DNA of 30,341 bases from a bacterium. GTDB lineage: Bacteria; JAHJDO01. The stretch covers positions 1 to 30,341 of the forward strand of contig JAUSPT010000046.1 in NCBI GenBank assembly GCA_030652805.1, in the 5' to 3' direction. The position numbers and the translations under genes are program-made. Positions within the stretch are counted from its first letter, which is position 1. Each line of letters begins with the position of its first letter. This document shows positions 15,199 to 26,492 of the stretch, in pieces. The notes beneath the pieces are model-generated. The model was not told the origin of the DNA. It was given only the letters and a program-made list of their open reading frames with translations, and searched no databases.

Positions 15199-17745
15199 TC
15201 AGCTCTTTGATTTGAATTTTTGCCACATTAGGAGAGTTGGGCTTGCTATGTAAATAGAGGAATATGTGCCCACAATTACCCCAACTATCAGGGCAAAAGC
15301 AAAATCGTGAATAACCTCTCCGCCCAGATAGAATAAAGACACCACTACGAAAAGAGTGGTAACAGAAGTCAGCACTGTTCTGGATAATGTCTGATTTATA
15401 CTAGCGTTGATAATCTCTTTTTCATTGCTCTTTTTCATAAAACGCACATTGTCTCTTATCCTGTCAAATACAACTATTGTATCATTGAGAGAATATCCCA
15501 CAATTGTTAGTAGAGCCGCGACTATAGGCAAGGTTATCTCTTTTCCCATAATAGCGAATGCGCCCATTGTAATAAGCACATCATGCGCAAGCGCCAGTAT
15601 TGCCCCGATTGCGAATCTAAGTTCAAACCTCCAGGTAACATATGCCAAAATACCTATCATAGCAAATATAATTGCCAACACTGCCTGGTTTCTCAAGTCT
15701 CTGCCAACCTGAGCACCGACCATTTCTGTTCGTTCCTCTGTTATATCTATATCCTTAAAAGAGTTCCTTAGTAAATTAGTAATATTGTCCTTTACTTCCA
15801 GAGGCATCTTGATAATAAGATCATTTTCGCTCCCAAATTGCTGTATCACGCTTTTCCCAAGGCCTACATTTTTTAAAACCCTTCTTATTGCTCCTATCGA
15901 CACACTTGGAATAAATCTGAGCTGTATAAGTTTCCCCCCCGTAAAATCTATGCCAAAATTCTCTTCTCCTTTAATAAAAAAGCCTGTCATTCCAACCAAA
16001 ATTAATATTAGTGAAAGACCAAGAGCTATAAAACGCTTATTAACAAAATCCAGGTTAGGCTTATGAAAAAGCTGCAACATCTTTATACTAACAAAACTTC
16101 TTCTCCTGCAAAACAAATCAAGAATAACTCTGGTTACAACAATCGCAGTAAACATGCTTGCAAGAATACCCAGTGTTAGTGTCACAGCAAAGCCTCTTAT
16201 GGGTCCTGTTCCAAACTGATAAAGCACGACTGCCGCTATGAGTGTTGTCACATTCGCATCTACAATAGTCCTAAATGCTTTTTGATACCCGCTCCCAATA
16301 GATGCGCGAATGGTTTTGCCGCTTGAAAGCTCTTCCCTTATTCTCTCGAAAATAAGCACATTTGCATCTACTGCCATACCAATTGTCAGTATGATGGCTG
16401 CAATGCCCGGCAGGGTGAGTGTGGCGCTAAAAGATGCCAGCGCTGCCATTATTATAACTAGATTAAGACACAGAGCAACTCCTGCAATTAAGCCAAGGAA
16501 CATGTAATAAATCATTACGAAACAGAATACAACTATCAGCCCCAGAATACCTGCCCTTATGCCTTTCCTTATAGAATCCGCTCCCAAAGAAGGGCCCACT
16601 GTTCTTTCTTCAAGAATTTCAACTTGCGCAGGCAGTGCACCAGACTTTAGAACATTTGCAAGATCAGGCGCTTCCTGAGCAGATACGCCTGTAATCCGCC
16701 CTTCTCCAATGATTCTATCCTGTATTGTTGCAACTAACTTCAACTTACCATCAAGCAATGTAGCAAGTCTTTCTCCAATATGTGAGCCGGTAAGTCTTGC
16801 AAAGGCTTTCGAACCTTTCCTGTTAAACTTAATTGCTACAATAGATTGATTCATCTGACCATATGTCACATAGGCATTTGTTAAAAGCTCTCCTTTCTTG
16901 CTTGATAGAGCAGATTTTGCTTCCAGGAGATATGGCTCTTTATAGATTGTGCCGTCATCTTTTGTTCTTGCAAGATAAGACAAATCATATCCATCTGGAA
17001 CCTTTCCCGCTAAAGCCTGTTTAATCTTATCCTTGTCCTCACAAACGAGTTTAAATTCAAGCACAGCCTGGCGCCTTATAATCTCTTTTATTCTCTCGGG
17101 CTCTCTAATGCCAGGTAATTCTATAATTATTCTGTTTCTCCCCTTAACTGGTATTACAATAGGTTCTGCGACCCCAAATTCATCTATACGGTTGCGTATA
17201 ACTACAAGCGCTCTTTCTTGGACATCTTTTGCTTCCTTTCTGGACATTCCTTCAGTATCAACAGCAAGCACAAGATGGCTTCCTCCTTGAAGGTCTAAGC
17301 CAAGATTAATAAGCTTTTGAGGCAAAAATTGCTTTAAGAATATAGGGATATTGCCATAGAGCCTTATGCGTTTTAAGATATCATTAACTGCAGATTCTTC
17401 TTTAACCGTTGGTAGTGTGAATGTAATGACATTCTCTTTCTCGTCGATCTGTGTAGATAATTTATGTATTTCCTGTTTTTCTAGGCGGGTTTTTACTATG
17501 TTTGAAGCCCTGCCAAAGGCTGTGATCGGTTCTACATTCTTGGGAAGATTTGCAAAATCAAGCTCCAGAGAAAAATAGCCACATCCATTCTTGTCTATGC
17601 CTGTCTTTATTCCCTCTTCAGGGAGCACGCCCTGCAGCCACACAGGAAGAAAGTATCCATAAATCCCTGTTGATGGCAGATTACACACTATGCCTGCAAT
17701 AACAACTGCTACAACTAATGCTATCCGCCACCTAAGTGATTTCAT
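15199..17745 (-). CDS. secDF: Protein translocase SecD-SecF fusion
   Basis: This is a proton-driven membrane component of the Sec machinery that pulls exported proteins from the periplasmic side. The single 848-residue chain joins SecD (about 1-530) and SecF (about 550-848). The SecD half has a first helix at 7-25, NLGLDLQGGSHL near 147, NRIDEFGVAEP, the ELPGI motif, and TM4-region VDANVLIFERIREEL. The SecF half restarts with a helix, then FGIDFTGGKL and SLNDTIVVFDRIRDN. Each half carries the expected six-helix pattern. The ATG overlaps the yajC stop by one base (TAATG). Confidence 0.96.
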   Translation of the reverse strand: MKSLRWRIALVVAVVIAGIVCNLPSTGIYGYFLPVWLQGVLPEEGIKTGIDKNGCGYFSLELDFANLPKNVEPITAFGRASNIVKTRLEKQEIHKLSTQIDEKENVITFTLPTVKEESAVNDILKRIRLYGNIPIFLKQFLPQKLINLGLDLQGGSHLVLAVDTEGMSRKEAKDVQERALVVIRNRIDEFGVAEPIVIPVKGRNRIIIELPGIREPERIKEIIRRQAVLEFKLVCEDKDKIKQALAGKVPDGYDLSYLARTKDDGTIYKEPYLLEAKSALSSKKGELLTNAYVTYGQMNQSIVAIKFNRKGSKAFARLTGSHIGERLATLLDGKLKLVATIQDRIIGEGRITGVSAQEAPDLANVLKSGALPAQVEILEERTVGPSLGADSIRKGIRAGILGLIVVFCFVMIYYMFLGLIAGVALCLNLVIIMAALASFSATLTLPGIAAIILTIGMAVDANVLIFERIREELSSGKTIRASIGSGYQKAFRTIVDANVTTLIAAVVLYQFGTGPIRGFAVTLTLGILASMFTAIVVTRVILDLFCRRRSFVSIKMLQLFHKPNLDFVNKRFIALGLSLILILVGMTGFFIKGEENFGIDFTGGKLIQLRFIPSVSIGAIRRVLKNVGLGKSVIQQFGSENDLIIKMPLEVKDNITNLLRNSFKDIDITEERTEMVGAQVGRDLRNQAVLAIIFAMIGILAYVTWRFELRFAIGAILALAHDVLITMGAFAIMGKEITLPIVAALLTIVGYSLNDTIVVFDRIRDNVRFMKKSNEKEIINASINQTLSRTVLTSVTTLFVVVSLFYLGGEVIHDFAFALIVGVIVGTYSSIYIASPTLLMWQKFKSKS

Positions 17746-18074
17746 TATGCTTGCTCGGCTTTCTTTTCTACGCGGCTTACTGCGCTTCTGGCAAACTCCA
17801 CCTTTACATTATCTGCAACCTTTATAACCAGCGTTTTTTCTTTTGTCCCTACAACCATGCCATAAATGCCGCCGCTGGTAATTACCTTATCCCCTTTTTC
17901 TACCTTGGAAATCATTTCCTGGCGCTCCTTCTGCTTCTTCTGCTGAGGTCTGATTGTTAAAAAATAGAATATCCCAAATATCAGTGCCATCATAATTAAA
18001 AAACCGAACGGATTACCCTGTCCCTGCTGTGACGCTCCCCCAGCACTTCCCATTGCATAAAGTACACCTAGCAT
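17745..18074 (-). CDS. yajC: Preprotein translocase subunit YajC
   Basis: The 109-residue single-pass membrane protein associates with SecDF. After a Gly/Ser/Gln-rich N-terminus, a helix at about 22-40 is followed by TIRPQQKKQKERQ and KGDKVITSGGIYGMV, the YajC signature, then a charged C-terminus. A strong GAGGAGG Shine-Dalgarno lies about 5 bases before the ATG. tgt-yajC-secDF is a common bacterial gene order and supports the call. A 74-base gap separates it from tgt; that gap carries a heptamer array. Confidence 0.94.
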   Translation of the reverse strand: MLGVLYAMGSAGGASQQGQGNPFGFLIMMALIFGIFYFLTIRPQQKKQKERQEMISKVEKGDKVITSGGIYGMVVGTKEKTLVIKVADNVKVEFARSAVSRVEKKAEQA

Positions 18075-18095
18075 TTTAGCCTCCTCTTATTTTTA

Positions 18096-18123
18096 GGATT
18101 AAGTTATAAGTATTAAGGATTAA
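18096..18123 (+). repeat. Heptanucleotide array, four in-phase GNNNTAA units
   Basis: Four contiguous 7-base units (18096-18102, 18103-18109, 18110-18116, 18117-18123) each start with G and end in TAA; the first and last are GGATTAA and the third is GTATTAA. The array is in the tgt-yajC gap, just upstream of the yajC ribosome site. The same unit sequences appear in the array at 28170-28197. It is not coding in any gene here. Confidence 0.6.
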
Positions 18124-18148
18124 ATAAATATCACATTTAGGAACAAAA

Positions 18149-19354
<1,206 letters not shown>

Positions 19355-19387
19355 TCATTAGTCCTTTTTACCCTGTTAAATTTATAT

Positions 19388-19396
19388 TGTGGATAA
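19388..19396 (-). promoter_or_regulatory. DnaA box
   Basis: TGTGGATAA is the reverse complement of the consensus DnaA box TTATCCACA, without mismatch. A second, degenerate copy (TATGGATAA, one mismatch) follows at 19399-19407 in the same orientation, 11 bases on, so the pair lies on one helix face. Confidence 0.8.
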
Positions 19397-19614
19397 CTTA
19401 TGGATAACTTCTCTCGCACGGTTAGACATCCTTTCTATATGAAAAGCACACATGTTGACGCTAACCAAACTCTTGTTTTGCTTTTAGGTTTTGCTAACCT
19501 CTTACTATTCAATAAGTTAAGTTATTTAATCTAAATTATGTTTACTGATAAGGTTTTTAAGTTTTTATATTATCTAGTGGCCTGCGGTGGTAAAAGTTTC
19601 GCTATTTATATATT

Positions 19615-19623
19615 TGTGGATAA
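19615..19623 (-). promoter_or_regulatory. DnaA box next to the dnaA start
   Basis: TGTGGATAA is a perfect inverse DnaA box, ending 24 bases before the dnaA start codon. Its place close to the gene suggests that DnaA could repress its own transcription as well as assemble at the origin. Confidence 0.8.
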
Positions 19624-19647
19624 CTTGTAGTTAATAGGGGATTAAAC

Positions 19648-21000
19648 ATGGACATGAATCCAGAACTTCTTTGGCACGAAATGGTTAAGTATATTCAAGA
19701 AAAATCCACAGGGCAAAGTTTTGAAATATGGGTAAAAACCATAAAGCCCGTATCCTTTGCTAAAAACGAACTTATTCTGGAGGTCCCTAGTGATTTTATT
19801 GAAAGCTGGTTAAGGGAAAAATATATGGATTTACTCATAGAATCTATTACAAGCGTTACTGGTGAATCTGCTTCTATTAAGTTTACTACTCCTGAGGTTA
19901 AATATACTCCAAAACAGAAACGAACTCATAGCATTAAGAGAATTATCTCTGAGGACAGGTTACACGCTTCCGGTATGGACAGTATACTCAATCCTAGATA
20001 CACCTTTGATAGCTTTGTAGTTGGTTCCAGTAATCGTTTTGCACATGCTGCATCCCTTGCTGTAGCACAATCTCCAGCAAAAACTTACAATCCTCTATTT
20101 ATCTATGGAGACGTTGGATTGGGAAAGACGCATTTGATGCAGGCAATTGGCGACTTTGTTATGAGTAAAAATATAAAGAAGAAGATTGTGTATATATCCA
20201 GTGAAAAGTTTACAAATCAATTTATAGACGCTATTAGAAATGGAAAGACGAATCAATTTAGAAAGCAATATAGAAAAGCTGATGTCCTTTTAATAGACGA
20301 TATTCATTTCATAGCTGGTAAGGAAAGTACGCAGGAGGAGTTTTTCCACACTTTTAACGATCTTCATGATGCTCATAAACAGATAGTTATATCAAGTGAT
20401 AAATCACCTAAAAATATTCCGGAGCTGGAAAATCGCCTTATCTCAAGATTTGAGTGGGGATTGATTACAGATATTCAACCTCCCGACCTTGAGACTCGTA
20501 TAGCTATATTGCAAAAAAAAGCTGAACATGAGAGACTATCCATGCCTAATGATGTTGCATACTTTATTGCTGATAATATAAAAGCAAATATAAGAGAATT
20601 AGAAGGTGCGCTAGTTAGACTTATTGCATTTGCCTCTCTAACCGGAGAAAAAATTGATATTAACCTTGCTAAGGCTGCTTTAAAAGATATAATTCATCAT
20701 AATGAAAACAGGCAGATGAATATTGATTTTATTAAACAAAAAATAGTAGAGTATTTTAAAATAAGGCTTTCTGATCTTACTTCTAATAGACGAAGCAGAA
20801 ATATTGTTCTACCAAGACAGATTGCCATGTATATATCAAGGGAGTTGACAGATTTATCTCTCCCAGAAATTGGGGCATCATTTGGTGGAAAAGACCACAC
20901 TACTGTAATGCATGCATGCACTAAAATAAAAGAGAAGATAAAGAGTAGTAATAACTTTAGAGAGATAATAGATAAAATTAAAGATTTTATTACCTGTTAA
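19648..21000 (+). CDS. dnaA: Chromosomal replication initiator DnaA
   Basis: DnaA binds DnaA boxes, forms an ATP-dependent filament and opens the origin. Domain I (about 1-85) is followed by a short linker. Domain III is the AAA+ core with Walker A GDVGLGKTH near 154 and Walker B VLLIDDIHF near 213, then sensor I region ISSDKSPKNI. Domain IV (about 345-450) has the signature LPRQIAMYISRELTDLSLPE and DHTTVMHA near 415, which contacts the box. The 450-residue length is normal, and domain II is short. ATG at 19648 is supported by AGGGG upstream. The gene sits between two box-bearing gaps and directly before dnaN. Confidence 0.98.
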   Translation: MDMNPELLWHEMVKYIQEKSTGQSFEIWVKTIKPVSFAKNELILEVPSDFIESWLREKYMDLLIESITSVTGESASIKFTTPEVKYTPKQKRTHSIKRIISEDRLHASGMDSILNPRYTFDSFVVGSSNRFAHAASLAVAQSPAKTYNPLFIYGDVGLGKTHLMQAIGDFVMSKNIKKKIVYISSEKFTNQFIDAIRNGKTNQFRKQYRKADVLLIDDIHFIAGKESTQEEFFHTFNDLHDAHKQIVISSDKSPKNIPELENRLISRFEWGLITDIQPPDLETRIAILQKKAEHERLSMPNDVAYFIADNIKANIRELEGALVRLIAFASLTGEKIDINLAKAALKDIIHHNENRQMNIDFIKQKIVEYFKIRLSDLTSNRRSRNIVLPRQIAMYISRELTDLSLPEIGASFGGKDHTTVMHACTKIKEKIKSSNNFREIIDKIKDFITC

Positions 21001-21196
21001 TAAATTGTTTATAAGTGTGGATAATTATTAATAAAAATATTTTATATATATATTTATCGGATAAGTATAATTTTTATTAATAAGTTATGAGGTATGTATC
21101 TTAAATTATAGTAGTAAGTTATAGAGTTTTTAACATAATCCACAGCATTACTATTACTATTAGTATTTAATATTATAAATAAAAGGAGTAATTAAT
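21001..21196. other. dnaA-dnaN intergenic origin segment
   Basis: This 196-base gap is about 80 percent A+T. It contains a perfect inverse DnaA box at 21016-21024 (TGTGGATAA), then a long AT tract (about 21025-21060), a second DnaA-like box at 21136-21144 and a trinucleotide run. It ends with the dnaN ribosome site AGGAG. The arrangement marks it as the probable site of strand opening. Confidence 0.75.
21136..21166 (+). promoter_or_regulatory. Putative basal origin unwinding element: DnaA box plus DnaA-trios
   Basis: TAATCCACA (21136-21144, one mismatch from consensus) is followed by a four-base spacer GCAT and then six in-phase trinucleotides, TAC TAT TAC TAT TAG TAT (21149-21166). An AT-rich tract leads on to the dnaN ribosome site. 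In B. subtilis the same gap carries ATCCACA, a GC-rich spacer and TAC TAT TAC TTC TAC TAT, the DnaA-trio element on which the DnaA filament engages single-stranded DNA. The match in order, phase and sequence is close. The assignment rests on this comparison from memory. Confidence 0.65.
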
Positions 21197-22312
21197 ATGT
21201 TTAAAATAAGTTGTCTAAGAAAAGATTTACTTAAAGCTACTCAAATTATTATTGGTGCAATAACCCCAAAAACAACATTACCTATTTTGTCGAACATTTT
21301 AATAGAAACTAATAAAGATAATGTTACGATATTTGCCACTGATTTAGAAATAGGAATGAAATATACTGTTAAATGCAATGTAATAAAAGAAGGCATTATA
21401 ACCTTACCTGCAAGACACTTAACCAATATAGTAAAAGAATTACCTGAAGGGGAAATAGAGATTATAGAGGAAAAAAACAATATAATTAATATAAAAAGCG
21501 GTAAGATATTATTTCGAATTAACAGTCTTAACAAAGATGAATTTCCTAAATTTCCAAGCTCACCAAAAAAACAAAGTATTAATATAAAAACAAGTGTCAT
21601 TAAGGATATGATAAATAAGACAGCATTTGCTATGTCACATGATGAAGTAAGGTATGTATTAAATGGAGTTTGTTTAGAAATAGAGAAAGGGGACAAGAAT
21701 AAGACTTTATTAAAGGCTGTAACTACGGATGGAAAAAGGTTGGCATATATCTTTGATAGTGTAAATGTACCTGATGATTACACGAAAAAAGTAATAATTC
21801 CAGCAAAAACAATAAATGAGATATCAAAAATTATAGATGAATGGGAAGATATTAAGATTATAATAGGGGAAAAACAAATTAATTTTGAAACAGATAATAT
21901 TATAATAACGTCCAGACTAATAGAAGGACATTTTCCTGATTATAATCAGATCTTGCCAAAAAAATATAAGGAGAGGGTTAAATTAAATACTGAACAATTT
22001 CTTACGTCAGTAAAGAGAGTTTCGCTTTTAATAAATGATAAGACCAATTATATAAAATTAAATCTTAAGAAAGATATGATGCTTTTATCAATAGAAACAC
22101 CTGAAGTAGGCCAGGCACAAGAGGAGATGGAAATAGATTATAAAGGAGAAGAGCTAACGATAGCATTTAATCCTAATTATATAATGGATGTTTTGAAGAA
22201 TATTGGAGATGATGAAGTTTACTTTGATTTCATAGATAGCGAAAATCCAGGGGTTATCAGGCAAGTAAATTTAGACAACTACCTGTGTGTAATAATGCCA
22301 ATAAAAATATAG
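21197..22312 (+). CDS. dnaN: DNA polymerase III beta subunit (sliding clamp)
   Basis: The clamp is a ring-shaped dimer that tethers polymerase III and other factors to DNA. The 371-residue protein has the three-domain clamp fold. Landmarks are TTLPILSNILIE and ATDLEIGM near the N-terminus, LPARHLTNIVKELP, VRYVLNGVCLEI, ATDGKRLAY, and the C-terminal YIMDVLKN followed by VIMPIKI, which resembles the usual VxMPxR/K ending. AGGAG lies 8 bases before the ATG. The stop codon TAG shares its last base with a GTG start of the DUF721 gene. Confidence 0.97.
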   Translation: MFKISCLRKDLLKATQIIIGAITPKTTLPILSNILIETNKDNVTIFATDLEIGMKYTVKCNVIKEGIITLPARHLTNIVKELPEGEIEIIEEKNNIINIKSGKILFRINSLNKDEFPKFPSSPKKQSINIKTSVIKDMINKTAFAMSHDEVRYVLNGVCLEIEKGDKNKTLLKAVTTDGKRLAYIFDSVNVPDDYTKKVIIPAKTINEISKIIDEWEDIKIIIGEKQINFETDNIIITSRLIEGHFPDYNQILPKKYKERVKLNTEQFLTSVKRVSLLINDKTNYIKLNLKKDMMLLSIETPEVGQAQEEMEIDYKGEELTIAFNPNYIMDVLKNIGDDEVYFDFIDSENPGVIRQVNLDNYLCVIMPIKI

Positions 22313-22620
22313 TGGTCGGGTATACTAGACCAGAACATATAAAGAGTATTGTTGATGATATAATATCTAGGATAAAAGAAAAAGAAAGCAAGAAAAAGAG
22401 AGTAAAAATAGGAGAATATATAGCTGAAACTTTAGGAGCGCAAAGCAGGGAGCATGTAGAGGTGCGCGAGTTAAGGAGGGGAAGTTTATATATAAGCGTT
22501 GATAACTCAGCATGGCTTCAAGAATTGAGCTTAATGAAACAGGATTTAATGAATAGTATTAATGTGAAATTTAAAGAGGCTCTTGTAAAAGAGATAAAGA
22601 TTAAACTAAGCAATGGCTAA
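22312..22620 (+). CDS. DUF721/DciA-like protein, putative replicative helicase operator
   Basis: The protein has about 102 residues from GTG 22312, or 111 from GTG 22285. The GTG at 22312 overlaps the dnaN stop as TAGTG, a coupling signal. IGEYIAETLG and the later block LYISVDNSAWLQELSLMKQDL match the DUF721 pattern (a beta strand, then W-x-x-EL and a helix). DciA proteins of this family load DnaB helicase in bacteria that lack DnaC or DnaI. Its place between dnaN and gyrB agrees with a replication role. The usual order has recF before this gene, and recF is absent here. Confidence 0.75.
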   Translation: MVGYTRPEHIKSIVDDIISRIKEKESKKKRVKIGEYIAETLGAQSREHVEVRELRRGSLYISVDNSAWLQELSLMKQDLMNSINVKFKEALVKEIKIKLSNG

Positions 22621-22654
22621 TTTAAAATTAAAATTTTGAAATTTGCACTGATAA

Positions 22655-25075
<2,421 letters not shown>

Positions 25076-25090
25076 AGAGATAGAAATATC

Positions 25091-26479
25091 ATGAAAAAAT
25101 CATGGGATGGAAGATTCAAAAAAACTTTAGATCCATTTATTGAAGAGTTCTCATCCTCAATAGATATTGATGTAAAGCTGGCAGAATATGATCTTCAAGG
25201 CAGTATTGCCCACATTAAAATGCTTGGCAAGGTTAATGTAATCTCCAAGAATGACACAAAAAAAACACTTCATGGACTGGAAGAAATTCTTCAAGAAGCT
25301 TCTAAGGGAGAGCTTAAATATACGCGTGCAGATGAAGACATACATATGGCAATTGAGCGCAGGCTTGTGGAAAAAATAGGAAAGATTGGCAACAAACTCC
25401 ACACAGCAAGGTCCAGAAATGACCAGATTGTGCTTGACGAAAGGTTATATCTGCGTGATGAAATATCGGAGGTATCAGAACTCATTAAAGGGCTTCAGAA
25501 AACAATTATTAATATAGCACAGAAAAACATTGATGTTATTATCCCAGGACTCACCCATATGCAGCATGCGCAGCCAGTCCTTTTTTCGCATTATCTGATG
25601 GCTTACTTTAATATGCTGGACAGGGATAATGGCAGACTCAAAGATTGTTTTAAAAGGGTAAATGTTATGCCTCTGGGCGCAGGCGCAATTGCAGGAACTT
25701 CGTTCCAAATTGATCGTAAATATGTGGCTAAACTGTTAGGTTTCCCCGCTATTACAGAAAACAGCATAGATACAGTTAGTGACAGAGATTTTATTCTGGA
25801 ATTTGTATCTTGCTCTGCCATTCTCATGATGCATCTTTCAAGATTATGTGAAGATATTGTCATCTATTCTTCAGAGGAGTTTGGGTACGTAGAATTGGAT
25901 GATAGTATTTGTACTGGAAGCAGTATGATGCCTCAAAAGAAGAACCCTGATGTTGCTGAACTGATAAGAGGGAAAACTGCAAGAGTGTATGGATCGCTTA
26001 TTACGCTTTTTACGTTAATGAAAGCGCTGCCTCTGTCATATAATAGAGACATGCAGGAGGATAAGTCAGCTCTGTTTGATGCTGTCGAAACAGTCAAGAT
26101 ATGTCTGAGGGCAGGGACAAAGCTTTTAGAGAATATAAAACCCAATAGGAAGAGATTAGAGAATGTTTTATCCATGGATTTTTCATGCGCAACAGAGATA
26201 GCTGATTATCTTGTAAGACAGAGCATGGCTTTTAGGGATGCGCATAAACTGGTTGGCAGGATAGTTAGATACTGTATAGATAACAAAAAATATTTACGAG
26301 ATCTCACCTATTCAGAATTTAAGACGTTTTCAAACTTGTTTTCCAGAGATATTCTGAATTTCACTTCCCCCAGTTCCTCAGTAAAATCCAAGTCCTCCCC
26401 TGGCGGCACATGCCTGAAAAACGTAAAAGCTCAGATAGAAAAAGCAAAGAAATCGCTTAGCAAAGAGTTTGCGCAGTAA
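25091..26479 (+). CDS. argH: Argininosuccinate lyase
   Basis: The enzyme splits argininosuccinate into arginine and fumarate, the last step of arginine synthesis. The 462-residue protein is typical of the fumarase/aspartase superfamily. It begins with a conserved WDGRF, then HMAIERRL, KLHTARSRNDQ, GLTHMQHAQPV, MPLGAGAIAGTSF, and the signature GSSMMPQKKNPDVAEL near 276. Its ribosome site is weak (AGAGA). It follows gyrB by 15 bases, an unusual neighbour with no other arginine gene near, so it is probably only carried on the same transcript. Confidence 0.96.
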   Translation: MKKSWDGRFKKTLDPFIEEFSSSIDIDVKLAEYDLQGSIAHIKMLGKVNVISKNDTKKTLHGLEEILQEASKGELKYTRADEDIHMAIERRLVEKIGKIGNKLHTARSRNDQIVLDERLYLRDEISEVSELIKGLQKTIINIAQKNIDVIIPGLTHMQHAQPVLFSHYLMAYFNMLDRDNGRLKDCFKRVNVMPLGAGAIAGTSFQIDRKYVAKLLGFPAITENSIDTVSDRDFILEFVSCSAILMMHLSRLCEDIVIYSSEEFGYVELDDSICTGSSMMPQKKNPDVAELIRGKTARVYGSLITLFTLMKALPLSYNRDMQEDKSALFDAVETVKICLRAGTKLLENIKPNRKRLENVLSMDFSCATEIADYLVRQSMAFRDAHKLVGRIVRYCIDNKKYLRDLTYSEFKTFSNLFSRDILNFTSPSSSVKSKSSPGGTCLKNVKAQIEKAKKSLSKEFAQ

Positions 26480-26492
26480 GGAACTTACTTAA

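Noticed and set aside
21109-21118. TAGTAGTAAG considered as the DnaA-trio element
   Set aside because: It lies on the wrong side of the nearest DnaA-like box at 21136 and is shorter than the six-unit run at 21149-21166, which fits better.
21241-21696. Open frame of 151 codons on the minus strand, hydrophobic
   Set aside because: It is antisense to dnaN. Its hydrophobic content follows from AT-rich codons of the real gene on the other strand.
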